64,000 bases of DNA from Vicia villosa (lineage: Eukaryota > Streptophyta > Magnoliopsida > Fabales > Fabaceae), in NCBI RefSeq assembly GCF_029867415.1, contig NW_026705189.1:248001-312000 (forward strand), in the 5' to 3' direction. Made by a program: the position numbers and the translations under genes. Below are positions 37,395 to 50,189 of this stretch, piece by piece. Under the pieces are notes generated by a model. The model ran no database searches and was not told the origin of the DNA. It saw only the letters and a list, made by a program, of their open reading frames with translations. Position 1 is the first letter of the stretch. Each line of letters begins with the position of its first letter.

Positions 37395-38880
37395 GACATG
37401 CTTAGATACCGTTGATGCATTCTCAATTACATAGAAATTTGATACACAAAAAGAGGTTATAAGGTGGATTAAGGAGGTTGAGTTCCGAAATAATGTGATT
37501 GTCGTTATTACTCGTTAAGATATCAAAACATGAAACAAAGGGAGAAGCGATAAATTAATATTTTGTTGTGATAAATATGAAAAATACAAGTAAGCGGATA
37601 GTGCAACACGAAGTGCTACTAAAAATTATGGTTGTCTATTCAAAATCAGATCAGCAAAGTCCAAAAATGATTCAGGATGGAGGATTGATGTAAAATGTAT
37701 GCTTTACAGTTACGATTTACTAGATAGTTTTGAAGGCCACACGTCAATTGGTCGTCTAAGTACATGTGAGAGGAAACATGTTGTTGATTTGACAAAGCAT
37801 CATTTTCCATCTAGACCCGTACTTTTGTCCTTACAAGAGCGAGAACCTAAGAATGACACTTGAATCACGCAAATATATAAACATAGCAGTAAGTTACAAA
37901 AAGAGATTAGAGCTCTTAGAAACGAGATACAACATTTATTTAAGTTGATAGAGGATGCATAGATTCTTTACTAGAGTGAAAGAAAATATGACTTAAATAT
38001 TGTGAAAGATATTTTTTTGGGCCCACCCAGATTCAGTCAAGTTGTTGAATATTTTCCTATTGTATTGATTATGGACGACACACACAATGTGTCAACCGCG
38101 TCAAAAAATAAAAATCAAAGGAAAAGGGAAGAAGAAACCATTAATAGGATATCATGTTTATCGGAACACTTCATATCATGAACATGTTGACCAAACATAC
38201 TCTAATACTCAAAGATCTTCAAAGAGACCATGTACAACTATCTCAATCTTCTCATAATCAATTATTTCAAAAGAAATCTTCTAAGAAGCAATCATCTAAC
38301 AAGCTACCATCTTAAAATCAATTCATGTCTCAATCTACATATTAGGCCATATATTAATGATATAATTGAAGTTGAAGTAGATGAAAATTATGAGGTTAAA
38401 GTCATTGCACCATTGCATGGATATGGTTAAGATGGTTGGTCCATATTCTGTCGAGAATTAGATGATGAAATAAGAGCTAGACAAAGTATCTATGAGAAGT
38501 TATTTGAAAAACATTTATAAGAAGTGAAAGAATATTTGAAGATATCATGTTTGAGTCCTCATCCATAAGAGAAATGGATGACAATACAAGATATGGGTTT
38601 TGTGATAACCAATTGGATTAATATCATTTTTATCATTTTAAGGTATCCTTGTAATATTTTCTTTCTTATGACGACTTTACATTCGCATGTGATACTATTT
38701 ATTGCCTTGGTTTTGTCAAAGAAAATCATAGGTTCAGGTAATTATATACTTATTATTGTTAAATTAATTACTTACTTTTGTCATAAATTAACAACTTATT
38801 TTTTACGTTATTTTTTAATCTAGTAAATATGAAGCAAGATTTCCTTTGCCAAAAGTAACATTTGATTAGAAGAATTTGTG
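37395..38880 (+). pseudogene. Mutator-like (MULE) transposase with OTU domain, decayed
   Basis: Read on the plus strand with scattered stops: an N-terminal FAR1/WRKY-GCM1-like DNA-binding part (FDTQKEVIRWIKEVEFR, then ATKNYGCLFKIR, SGWRIDVKC), a linker (STCERKHVVDLTKHHFPSRP, LSLQEREPKNDT) and the start of the MULE catalytic region (FPIVLIMDDT near 38070). Much of the catalytic core is missing. From 38330 an OTU cysteine-protease-like domain follows (RPYINDIIEVEVDENYEVKVIA). The position normally holding the catalytic Cys (DxNC) is Tyr here. Transposase-OTU fusions are known in plant MULEs. The copy is clearly non-functional. Confidence 0.7.
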
Positions 38881-39030
38881 TTCCCTTAAAAAAAGATCTT
38901 GGATGTCAAAAATAACTTTGGCATTATATTATATTAGATGCTATTGACTTAATACAAAATATCAAAAATTAATGTCTTAAATAAGTATCAAAATAATAAT
39001 ACATGAGTCTAAAAAATAATTATACATAAG

Positions 39031-39062
39031 TCTAAATAATAATAATAATAATAAATAATAAT
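39031..39062. repeat. (AAT)n microsatellite
   Basis: An imperfect run of AAT triplets between the MULE remnant and the plant-mobile-domain pseudogene. Confidence 0.8.
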
Positions 39063-40640
39063 ACACGAGTCAACTAATCTAATAGACCACCTTAAGCTAA
39101 GTATGATGCTCAAAATAACGATTTAAACTCAGGGTCGTCCTCGTCAATATTTACTTGTTCTATATGAAGCTAAAGTGAGCCTAGAATCATTGACAACCTC
39201 AAATAAGATAGTGCTGCATCAGAGCCATGTACAAGTACTTCTTTATGTGCATCTTGAGGAGGTGGAATCAAACAAGGATGTGAACCTGTATAATATCACT
39301 TCATGTATTTGTCATCAACCTCATATGGATTGTCATCCACAACTACATGACTAACACCTTATGAATGTTGGAATGGTAATCAATCCATTCGACATCAATA
39401 TTATGTGTGTTATAATCGGGAGGTAGATGTGGTATATATGGGTGGAAAATGGGGGTAGATGTGGTATATAGGCAAAAAGGTGCAGTATCCGCGGGCTTGC
39501 TCCGCCCTTAGTTTTTTGGGGCATGCCAAGGTTTTAAGTCCGCACCTTACAAAATCCTATCTCTGCCCTATTTTGTAGGCTTTTGTTAGGCAGACATAAA
39601 CGATAAAGGCATGCTCGTTTACACCTATGGTGATATATAATGTCTAAAACCAAATTCATGTATACCGCTACCAGGTAAGTAATAAAAAATTATGCCATAC
39701 TATCAAAGACAACAACTATATATACATATATCATCAAATAGATCAACCTATTTATGAGTCTCGAATGGACTTCATATGATATCATGATCTGTTAATTCAT
39801 CTAACACACTCTTCAGCTCATCAACGTTCTATGTCACTTGCTTATATGCTTATCTTATAGTTCAAGGAACTCAAACACTACGAGTTGAAATTCGGCTCTC
39901 TCCTCTCTTATCCACAGTTAGAGTATACTTGTGAGTCGAACATTGTTACAATAATAATATTATCAATAATAAAAATAAATAATAAAACAATACAAAAAAT
40001 AAAAAAATAAAAAATAAATACTTATATTAGAGTGGCGTATCCTTCTAGCTTCGTACAAGTAAGCACCCATCTCCTAAAAACTTGTATCGGGTGACCACAC
40101 AACTGCACCCTAACTATATCTACCACATGTTGATAGGTTCCTAAATAGTGGTAGATATTTTGAATATATATGAGTAAAACTCTTATTTTCCAAAATAGTG
40201 CACTTATCCAGCAACAACATATAAATTATGACAACATAGTCGAATTGACTAACACCTTGATGCCCCTCAAATAGTGTGTATGTTGCTAATATAACTTGAA
40301 ATATGGACCCTAAAAAGTACAAGTCTCTAGTGTAGTCTCATATGTGGTCACTCCCAGTTACTCATATTTAAGAGCACTATCACCTTCTTCGTGGATACAT
40401 GGTGGAGGATTATAGAAATCACCCATAATCGAAAGGTGAATTAGGAATGAAACATCATCCATAGAAATTGTTATTTCACTAAATGGCATATGAAAGGATG
40501 ATGTCTCTAGATGCCACCTCTCAAAATATGATAATATGACATTGGGATCAACCCTCTTCAAACTTGCTCTTTGGAGTGAAGATAGATGAGGGTCATCCAA
40601 CTGACCATGTATCATAGGAGGGAGATGCAATGAAACTCAT
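39063..40640 (-). pseudogene. Plant mobile domain (PMD, MAIN-like) pseudogene
   Basis: The clearest exon-like frame is 40630-40358 on the minus strand: SLQRASLKRVDPNVILSYFE, then RWHLETSSFHMPFSEITIS, MDDVSFLIHLSI. This is the signature N-terminal part of the plant mobile domain ('aminotransferase-like' PMD) of MAIN/MAIL1 proteins and their transposon-borne relatives. Further pieces continue downstream on the same strand to about 39100 (for example VQLCGHPIQVFRRWVLTCTK near 40050) with several stops and shifts. It lies tail-to-tail with the MULE-OTU remnant, about 200 bp apart. PMD genes are often carried by transposons, so this is probably element-borne. Confidence 0.7.
39430..39640. repeat. 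MITE-like scrap with GC-rich hAT subterminal words
   Basis: CGCGGGCTTGCTCCGCCC, GGCATGCC and GGCAGACATAAACGATAAAGGCATGC resemble the subterminal wording of the hAT-like family at 54416-54940. The ends and target duplication are not recognisable. It lies inside the downstream part of the PMD pseudogene. Confidence 0.4.
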
Positions 40641-40859
40641 TCTAATACATTACTTATGTTTTAGACTGACCAGAAATACCATGGACATTTTAAACAACCA
40701 AACCAGCTCGACTTGCAGTCATATAAAGATCTCATCCCTTCAAATATCTTCCCAATCACTAAAGAAAGTTACTCTTATGATCCCAAGAGATCTCAACTGT
40801 AAAGCATATCCAACAGTCATCCATAAAGAGCGATGAACAGATAACTATTTAGTTATTTT

Positions 40860-43340
40860 TCATCTCTCTATATTATATAGTAGCGCCAAATCGAGGTAAC
40901 AAGTTTCAAATATAATTTGATTTGATTTTTCTTCTTCATATGCTAACTTAAGAATTGGAGTGCTAACCTTGCAGGTACCCCCACTCCACCGCACAGAAGG
41001 TTGCCATCAACCGTCATCTTCGACCCACTTCTCATTTCTGGTTCCAAAATGGAACAGTGAGCCGTATGTGGGAATCAAAACTTGATTACTACGATTTACA
41101 TAAATTTGCATTCGTTATTCAACTTTTACAGTTCGTAACTCTTCCCAATCACTAGGCAAGTAATTGCAACCGAACGCAAAGATCTACCATGTTTTGATTC
41201 GACTTATCACAATTTCGGTCTCTTTATTCAATATTTTCGGATTATCAATTTTCATCTTCAACGAAGATGTCTGAATCTAAGGCAGCAAGTAATCAACCAC
41301 CTCTTCCTCCGATGCAAAACACCACCGTTTCTGGAGCAGTAGTTTCACTACATTCATATCTAGTTAAGATTCACAAGTGGTCAGATCTATTCTAGAAAAT
41401 CTAGTGGAAATTCATGTTCCACTTCTAGATACGAAACATGAAGCCTTACTTGACCTCCGTGCTCTACAAGCAAATCTCAACGTACAGGGCACTAATGAGC
41501 TGCTGAATAATGTGTTTAACATTGTTCGACGATAAAACGCATAAGCTACCGAAGAAAGGCACCAACGCCTTGAAGAGAGCATCCACAATGCTTCTTTATG
41601 TGAAAATACAATTCAAGAAGTTGCTTCAAGAAAGACTCACGCCGCCGTCCCGGATCCAGTTTGGACAAAAGGAGACGAGGCTCCTCCATCAAAGGATTGA
41701 TGCAGAAGTAAAAAAGCATCAAATACCTCGAGCCTCATAGGAGACTGGGGAAGTCATGCTCCACCCCGGATCAAGCAGAAATTCACCCGAACAACGTGCA
41801 TCCAAATCACCCTTTATCAATACAAATCTTGAAAAGCAAGCTTCCAAAGTCTATGGAAAAGCCTCCCAGACTAACCGACTATGATGGAAAGGGGGGACCC
41901 TGATGAACATGTGCAAGTTATGGACAAATGGTTGAGTTATTTCAGTGTTGATGATGCCTTCAAATGCAATTTTTTTGCTCTAAAGTTGTTCGAACCAACT
42001 CGACTATGGTTTAACGGCCTACTCGATAGATGTATTGATTATTGGGCGGAATTCTATAAGAGGTTATCAACACCATTTACGGCCCAGAAGCGAAGATGGA
42101 TTATCGAATCCTCTTTTATCGGGCGTATTCAGAGGAAGAAAGATAGTGTACGGTCATATATCGATAGATTTATACAAGTCTTAGTTGAGGTAGACGGGGT
42201 TCAAGAAGACCTTAAGTGTTGGATTTTTGAGAATGGCCTTTTGAGCGATCATCCTTTTAGGCCAAAGTTAAGGAAAAGGAAGGTCAAAATCGTCCAAGAG
42301 ATGCTGACCATGGTCGAACCTTTTATCATTTTGGAAGCCTCACTAGTAAGCAAAAAGCCTCACCAGTGTTGGGGCAACTCTGATCGAAACATGCAAGGGA
42401 ATTATGACTGATACACCTTGCTGAAGGTCTCTCGCAAAAAGATATATCCAAATTACATGAACACTAAATTTCGAAAGGCATGAATCCGTCCCCTTTATCC
42501 CATCAGAGAGACATCCTAGAAAGATATATCAAAATATTGTCGGTTACATAAAAGACACAACCATAACATTAATGATTACACCCAACTGAAGGATGACATC
42601 GAAGAAATGGTAAAGAGAGACCGACTTATTGAGTATGTGAAGGGAGGAAACTGAGACAAAGAAGAGTCTCTTAGAGGTAAATCCCACTTAAAAACCACCA
42701 CAGTTGGAACGAGCAAGAAAAGAAAAGAGGCCTACAAAGGAAATTGCCTTTACATTACTACCATTAATGGGGGAGCTCCTACGGAAAATATCCCCTCCCG
42801 AGGAATAATGAAAAGAAAGACCGCGGAGATGATGGCTCTCTACCATAAGGAAGAAAGTACATCGGTAAAGTTTCCCGAACATTGTATTCTAGGATTCTAG
42901 GACTCTGCAAATTTTGGAGGTGTTTCAAATGAGATTTCCCCCTTTGTAATCATTTCCACAATTGGAAAGTTTGACGTTTCTCGAATCCTCATCGATGGCG
43001 GCAGTTTATGTGACATCGTGTACTTGGATTTATTTGACATAATAGACTTGAACCGAAGTAGCTTGTTGTCGTATGAAGGCTCGAACCTCCAAACATTCAA
43101 CTAGACCACAACTTGTCCATAGGGATATATGGAATTAGTAGTTTTTGTTGGTAGTGGAGAAAACACCTGAGCAATAAATTCCCAATTTTTTGTTGTTCTT
43201 TGTAAGAGTGTCTACAACTGCATCTTAGGACAACCTTTTGCGGATGTGCTAGACGTTGTTGCCTCATCGATCCTTCTCAAACTTAAATACCACAACCTAC
43301 AGGGAGCGGCGACTACTAACAATGCTTAGTTGGAAGGAGC
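40860..43340 (+). pseudogene. Ty3/gypsy (Tat lineage) LTR end, gag and protease, decayed
   Basis: An LTR end GGTTCCAAAATGGAACA (about 41060) precedes a diverged primer site GAGCCGTATGTGGGAAT (compare GCGCCGTCTGTGGGAA). The gag core is readable at 41881-42411 (WLSYFSVDDAFKCNFFALKL, LWFNGLLDR, FYKRLSTPF). It is preceded in another frame by RLTDYDGKG, the shift lying in a G-run at about 41892. A KYCRLHKRHNHN-like spacer and KDDIEEMVKRDRLIEYVKGG follow near 42600. The protease DVSRILIDGGSLCDIVYLDLF lies at about 42975, with the active-site region reading IDGGS. A C-terminal YNCILGQPFADVL-like strand lies near 43220. RT and integrase are missing. Confidence 0.78.
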
Positions 43341-44146
43341 AAAGAGAATATACCAAACTAAGTTAAAACATAATTATAGATAATTTTGAAGGAAAAATAG
43401 ACGAGATGACTCAACATTAGGACATATGATAGAGAAAAAAAATTTGGAATGGATAACTTAAAATCAAGACATCCGGTGAGGAACAAAACATATTTCCAAT
43501 AACTTAACATCAAGACATCCGATGAAGAAAAACTGCGGACTTGATGACTCAACATCAATAAATTCAATAGTAAAAATGATTTACAAAGACCAAATTACAT
43601 AAGTGTAAAATATATGGTGAAAATCATCAAAATTAAAATGGACCAAATTACTTACTTAGATAATTTCTATGGATTGAATATCTTCCTGGTAAGAATTCTG
43701 ATACAAACAATTACCATAAATCTCTCAACTCTCAACATTGGACCAGATTGTTTGATAGCGAAATAAGGGGGAAATGATTTTTTTTTTTAAGTTTAAGTAT
43801 TTTATAGAATGGAATAATAGTCAATTCATATGTTTTATAAGGGTGGAAGGATAATTGTTGGAATATAGGGTAAAATTTCTAAGAAGTTGGTTTAGAAATG
43901 CACTTATGAGCTTTTTCTCATAAATGATTATTATGTTCTTTAAGTTAAACAATTAATTAATTTAATTTTTAATTTTTTAAAATATTAATATTTTATAAAA
44001 AAATTGAAAATCCAATATAAAATAATAAATGTTAGGAAAATTATGATTTTTGTTATTTTGTAAAAAAATTAATATAAAACCATAAATTTCAAAAAAAAAT
44101 GTGATTTTATATCAGATTTTGGAAAAAACATTATTCGTAGGGTGTA
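43341..44146. other. Non-coding stretch with short imperfect repeats
   Basis: Between 43370 and 43570 the words GATGACTCAACAT and ATCAAGACATCCG(G/A)TGA recur two to three times in a loose tandem pattern. The remainder to 44146 is A/T-rich with nothing recognised. Confidence 0.5.
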
Positions 44147-44154
44147 CATGTACT

Positions 44155-44859
44155 TAGGGGTGTACATGGGTTGGATTAGACCGGGTTTGGCCTAATCCGT
44201 TATCCAACCCGTTCAAACTTCAATGGGTTAGGTTCGCCGTCCAATCCGCAATTTCACTATCAAAACCAACCCGAACCGACCACTTCATTTATAGGTTGGG
44301 TTGGGTTGGATTGGGTTGTGTTTCTAATTAAAAAATAATATATTTTTTTTCAATTTAAAAATATTGTAACACAATTCAATACTCATTTTAACACACAAAA
44401 TGGATGAAGCACATCATATATTATCTAATAATATTCATCAACATGACAAAATACTAGATAATAGTATAAAATTCTATAAGACACATTATTTTTATAAAAT
44501 ACATAAGTTGAAAATGATACAAAAGAAAATAAGAAACAACATTTAGTCTTAGAATTACGTAAACTCATTTATTCAGTGGTATTATTGGTGGAGAATAAAA
44601 ATATGGTTAGTACTGAGATAATAATTTTATATTTCTATTTAGAATAATAATAATAAGAAATTACCAATATAACATCAATGGGTTGGGTCAACGGGTCCAC
44701 GGATTGCAAAACTCAAACCCGATACCCGAACCAAAACAATATAGGTTGCTACGGGTTGGGTTGCTTATACCCGTAAATGAATGGGTTCGAATAATTTATG
44801 GGTTGGTTCGGTTTGATTGAGCGGGTTCGTGGGTCGACCAGCACCCATGAACACCCCTA
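44155..44859. mobile_element. Complete hAT-like MITE (705 bp)
   Basis: The ends are TAGGGGTGTACATGGGTTGG and, inward on the other strand, TAGGGGTGTTCATGGGTGCT, so the terminal repeat is about 17 bp with one mismatch. The flanking 8-bp copies are CATGTACT (44147-44154) and AGTGTACT (44860-44867), six of eight alike. Subterminal arrays of GGGTTGGGTTGG / CCAACCC words occur on both sides. It has no coding capacity. Confidence 0.82.
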
Positions 44860-44867
44860 AGTGTACT

Positions 44868-45732
44868 AACTCTTTTAAAAAAATTGGTAAAATATCTTCT
44901 TTTTTTTGTGTGCTGCAATTAGTTATAAAAACACAAAGTTAGCACTATTATTATGTTGCTAAATTCAATATGTAGTGTAGGATGTTAATGTTATATTAAA
45001 ATATCTAAAATTTCATGTAGGTATGTGCCAGATTTTTCTTAAAAAAAAAAACTGTAGACTTGTTTTTCGAATTATTAAAAAAATGCAGAGTTAACAATGG
45101 CTTCACCATTTCATTGGAAAAAACTCTAAGAAGTTAAAATGCCTCTCTGGTCTTCTCATTTTTCATTGTGAAGCAAGCCACCACAAGTAGATACAATAAG
45201 CAAGTTTGACGTCAAAAGTTTACACCTAGAGACCTCACATTGAGGCGATTCAATGTCGGAAGAAAAAACACCAGAGATGGAAAGCTTGCAACCAATTAGG
45301 AAGGATTGTTCGTGATCAAGGCTAGCATCAGAAATGTAGCATATAATCACTACCTGCGGTGGAGCCAATGTCTAGGACATGGAACACATCCATGCTCAAA
45401 CTATACTTTAGCTTAATACTCCTTTTTACGCAAATATGAATGATTAATTATTGTCATAAGTAATGTTTTTGATATAAATAATACAATGATCTTTGTTGAA
45501 ATTTTTATTTCTCCCCGAAAAAGCATTCTCAAAGACAAATAGGCATACAAAGCCACAACTAGCATCCCTCTATGTAGTTAGCCACTTTAGAGCACATGCA
45601 GTAAAGTCCAAGACACGCCGACTTCAAATTGGATCTTTACCTGGGGGCAAGGAAGGAAAATCGACCTTTGGTCGGGCACGGTCCCCAAAGATGTTGAAGC
45701 ACACTCCGGTTTCCAAATTAGGATAACTAATT
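44868..45732. other. Unrecognised sequence, possibly gypsy-derived on the right
   Basis: 44868-45450 shows nothing I can name. The frame 45493-45726 carries a GGKEGKSTFGRARSPK string that reminds me of the 3' region of Tat-type gypsy elements, but this is weak. Confidence 0.3.
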
Positions 45733-45921
45733 GATGAAATAAAATTTATGAAAGGTGATACGATATAAAAAATCGTGGACAATTAAATGATGAAATAAAA
45801 TCATGAAAGGCGATACAATGAAACAAAATCGTGGATGGCTAAATGATGAAATGGAATCATGAAAGATCATACGAAGAAACAAAATCGTGCGCAACTACAC
45901 GATGAAATAAAATTATGCAAG
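45733..45921 (+). repeat. 55-56 bp tandem repeat, about 3.3 copies
   Basis: Units start at about 45750, 45805 and 45861 with GAAAGGTGATACGA, GAAAGGCGATACAATGAAAC and GAAAGATCATACGAAGAAAC, and each contains AAAATCGTG and GATGAAAT. The units are diverged by roughly 15-20 percent. It is possibly part of the 3' region of a gypsy element. Confidence 0.75.
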
Positions 45922-46922
45922 GAGAAATAAAGAAGCAAGTCCATGAACTTAATAATAGGAAATGGTGAATTATCAAATAAAAATCACAATTTGTTAAGTA
46001 CATGTTTGTTACAATTTCCATAAACTGTCGTAAAATTACAAGCATTCAGTAAAGAAGCTATGAAACTTACTCCTCAGTAACCATTATCTTCCCTTTCACG
46101 AATCCATTAACTCTTGGGGAATTTTAATGGTCGGGCACAACACCTCTACCTAGTTTATTACAATTTGGAAGGCTTCATAAGCAACATGGACGTTGTTATC
46201 AACATAATCTTTAATCTCCCTCTTCACCTTCGTCAAGATGTCCTCACATGTCTTCATATTCTCTTTCTCCGTCTATCTGAGAAGTTAGCGTTCCTTCTTC
46301 CACTTCTCCAAGTAGCTGCCTGGTACAAAGGTCCCGACCCATTGTTTTGAAAAACTTTCCGCTGCTACACCACAATAAACCTTTGAGGCAGTAATTTTGG
46401 ATGGACCAAAGGCCCAATAAAGAAAAGACTCAATCATCAGCCCAAGTCCATTCCCCTAGTATGAGGGATGTATAGTCCAGCCATGTTGTAGAGTCTCACA
46501 CCTGATCTAGGCCACGAGTCTCTAATCACCGTTAGATATCATTTAACGGTCTCCTGTATTCCAAATTGTGAAGCATGAGACACCTTAACTAATTTTCATA
46601 TATAAGACACTCCACATAAAGTAAAAGATATGATATTAACCATAATTCAATTTACATTTCTTAAACTCATCAACTGGCGTAGGCGTTTGTTTATTAACTT
46701 TGTAGATCCATCTCGCACTGTTACACCGAAAGGTCAACCTATCTCTCAAAAACTTCACATCATCACCTCGTAATGATTTTTGATTCCCAAGCGGAACAAC
46801 TGCATATGTCGTAACATAAATAATAAATATATCATTCTCTTCTTCTTCCACAAATATAGTTAAAATATTAACTACATTTTAATTTTAAAACATAAAATTA
46901 ATATGTTAAAAGAAATTAAATA
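45922..46922. other. Probable gypsy LTR-like sequence, uncertain
   Basis: About 46370-46640 has a composition and wording reminiscent of an LTR (CATATATAAGACACTCCAC promoter-like box at about 46597). I cannot define the ends. Open frames at 46114-46350 and 46636-46851 match nothing I recognise. Confidence 0.3.
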
Positions 46923-47066
46923 CTTCCTCCGTCCTAAATTATAAGAGAAATCCACTTTTTAGATTCATTGAATATTTAATGTATCTGGCCTTTATATAGA
47001 CTAGATACATTAATTATTCAATAAATCAAAAAAGTAAATTTCTCTTATAATTTGGAACAGAGAGAG
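46923..47066. mobile_element. Stowaway (Tc1/mariner) MITE, 144 bp
   Basis: The ends CTTCCTCCGTCCTAAATTAT and CTCTCTCTGTTCCAAATTAT (other strand) are followed on both sides by AAGAGAAAT, giving an inverted repeat of about 29 bp. TA dinucleotides flank it (46921-46922 and 47067-47068). The inner arms (GATTCATTGAATATTTAATG against CATTAATTATTCAATAAATC) can also pair, so the whole element can fold into one hairpin. Confidence 0.93.
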
Positions 47067-47068
47067 TA

Positions 47069-49100
47069 CTAATTATGTTGAATACTTCTAATTTAAAAGA
47101 TAATGAGAGATGTATTTAGTATATATAGTGAAGAAGACAGGATCTAGACAAACAAATTAAGAAATTCAACTTGGCCGGGGCACTGAAGTCAGCAAAGCAC
47201 GTGAACCTTCATCAACGCATGATTATCATCACAATACTTTAATTAACAAAGTAAGTTTGACTGTGTACAATAATTGAAAACAAGTGTTTGATACATAATC
47301 ACGATTTGTTAATGGTGTATCCTTGAACCACGAGTTATTTCAATTTGTTTGCATCCAAAAAAAAGCATAATTCTTCTAATCCTTTCATCATGATAATTAG
47401 CATTAAAAAAAATAAAAATAAATAAAGAAAAAATTAACATGTGTCCCAAATACATTAGTTAATAAGTTATATATAAAAATATTTTTTTGAAACACGTGCA
47501 TTTAATGTGTCGAAATTTTAAATATGACTTTATTATATTTAATTTTTTTTAATTATAATATCCCTAAGGGCACATGTTAGTATTACCAAAAAATAAATAG
47601 TGGTTTTGATTGCTATCTAAGAATTAAGATATGGAAAATGCTAACTAGTGTTTCACGACTACTTGTTAAGAGTTTAAATAGGTAAACAATATTTGTTATG
47701 TTTTAGAAATAGAAATAATTGACTTTTTTAATGAATAATAAAGTTTTTTTTATTGAAATTACTTGTATTCAATGCATTGGAAATTGAAATAAATAATTTA
47801 TTTAAGAAATATTTTTTTATATAAAATGTTTAAAAAATGTCTCTGGAGCACTCGTTAGCATAACCTTTAAAATATATATACTTTATGCCATAAAATTTCA
47901 TGACAGATTCCCGACCGATAGATTTGCCTTAAAATTAATAGTGGTTTTAGTTGCTACATAAAGGGAGGGTCGGCCCTGATAGATCTGATCTATTAGATAT
48001 ATTTATTTTATCTTAATTTTTGCAGGACAAACTAAAATTTTAAATTTGTCTATCATATTTTTTGTCTAGTAATTTTTAAGTTTTAGGGATGAAATATCTA
48101 AACATCTATTTTTCCTTTTTTTTTTTTTATGAAATGGATTAAGATTTTAGTCTCATACTCTTCTCTCTTATCTGTTTTGTTAGGAGCAAGTCTAAAATTT
48201 TATGGTGGACATTTAAGTTGTTATTTCTTTTAAAAGATAATGAGAGTTTGTATTATAAAACTTCATAGGACTCAATCAAGTCAAAGGTACACACCTAAAG
48301 TAAGATGTGTAATTAATTGCTAAATGAATAAAGTTAAGGTGAGTGTTTGTATTATATTATGGCCGACACATCTTGTTTGTAGGCAAAACATATGGGGAAC
48401 ATAGATTGTGACTTAACTCACCAAAAGAAAAGGCATTGCAAAGAATGAAATCAGAAAAAAGATATCCCCTACACAAAATATTTTAACATCCAAAAAAAGG
48501 AAAAATGTTTGCTTTTTGAAGTTTAGTATTTGACTATAATCTTTTTTTCAATTTCATATTGTAGCCTTTTAATGATATGCACGTGCCTTTCAACTTGGTT
48601 TGAACACATAATTTGTAGCTAGGTTTCCATATATGTGTATAATATATACTTAGATATATAAATTTATTACTATATCTTTCATTAATCTAGTGTATGGTTT
48701 CTATATGGAAGATAATAACTACTATAGTCTATATATATGATGTTAAATTTCTTTTTTTATTATTTATAATTGTAGATGTTGATTTTTTCCTTGACTGAAA
48801 CATTATGTTTATTTGTAGGTATATTTCAGCAGACAAAGACTGCATTAGGAAAAGATGGAGTTATACTTTTACTATTTGTGGTAAAGCATGACTTTCACAC
48901 TCCTAAACATTTTCTAACCCCTATCTACTATACCTAAAGTTCCAATAATTCCATCTTGAGTGTATTTTTTTTTAATGAAGAATACTTAAATAATGGCAAT
49001 TCAACTTAGACTATGAGTCATTATTTATAAAACACATTATATGGACATTGAAACACGATACAAATACTTTGACACAAGGATAATATCAAAAACACTTTTT
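47069..49100. other. Intergenic AT-rich sequence, nothing recognised
   Basis: No coding frame, repeat end or RNA gene that I can support over this 2-kb stretch. Confidence 0.45.
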
Positions 49101-49119
49101 CTTTTTTACATAAAAAAAA

Positions 49120-49488
49120 CTAAACTATTTCATTAGTAACAAAATTGTGAATATATATAAATACATCGTTAAAAATATAAAAACTAGTAAGAGATGGAGC
49201 CACCTTAGTCAAAACATGGACAACCTCATTAGCTTGTTTTCTAATGAACTTAACATGAAAGTTTCTAGCAGAGTAAGTCAGAAGCTGATAACAGACTCGA
49301 GTAATGGCGCCAAAATCTGAGTCGGTTGACTTAGGGATAGTCACACTATTCACTACAGTTTTAGAATCCGATTCGAAATCCACATTATCATAACCCAATT
49401 TCAATACCCATTTAATAGAAGCTAAAAGACTTAGAACTTCTCCGATATTATCAAAAACACTTAACACTAACAGCATTGCATATATCAT
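49120..49488 (-). pseudogene. RNase H-like (RVT_3) domain fragment of LINE type
   Basis: The 122-residue frame reads as the second half of a plant RNase H-like domain: IKWVLKLGYDNVDFESDSKT with the conserved acidic residue in FESDSK, then DFGAITRVCYQLL, then HVKFIRKQANEVVHVLTKVA. The last contains the R-x-x-N-x-x-A-H-x-L-A-like signature with A-H changed to V-H. The first strand with its catalytic Asp is missing. Such domains occur at the C-terminus of plant LINEs and as stand-alone derivatives. A T/C-rich tract on the plus strand at 49094-49110 could be the reverse of a poly-A tail. Probably dead. Confidence 0.75.
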
Positions 49489-49499
49489 AATATTTAATT

Positions 49500-50185
49500 A
49501 ATATTTATTCATTCTTCTATGGATAAAAAAGGTAAAAATATTTTAATAAAAATTAATGTTTTCAATTTTTATCGATAACATTTCTTTGATGCTTAATATG
49601 TGTGATAATTATTCAAAAAATACACGGGCCTGTTCGTTTAAATTTTAAAAAAATGATTTTTTTTTATATTTTTAAAAATGGGTTGACTTAATTGTAATAA
49701 AATTGTTTTATAAAATATTACAAGTTTTTATGAATTAAAAGCTTAATTTTGACATCCTATAATATAATATGCATTATTGAAGATCAAAACATAATCGAAA
49801 TTATAATTTTTTAAAAAAATTATATTTTAGAAATGATTTTCATGAAAAGCTATTTGAAAATAGCTTCAAAATTAAGTGATTTTCTAAAATTTTGATATCC
49901 AAAAAGAATTTCGATAAATCGATCAAATATCAAAAATAACATTTTAAGAATAACTATTCAAATTAAATCTTTATTTAAAGTTTTTACGAAAAAAAAATTT
50001 ATAAACTCTTTTTACACATAAAAAATTGTTGGATGTAGTGAAAATCATATACATAGTTTATTGAGATATTTATTATTTATGCTACATATAAATACAATAA
50101 AATTCAATAAAACTGAAATAAAATAAACTTTTATTATTATAGACTTTCATTGACTTTTTTATCTGGAATCAGACTCAGAGGAGAT
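49500..50185. other. Intergenic AT-rich sequence, nothing recognised
   Basis: No supportable feature. Confidence 0.45.
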
Positions 50186-50189
50186 GACA

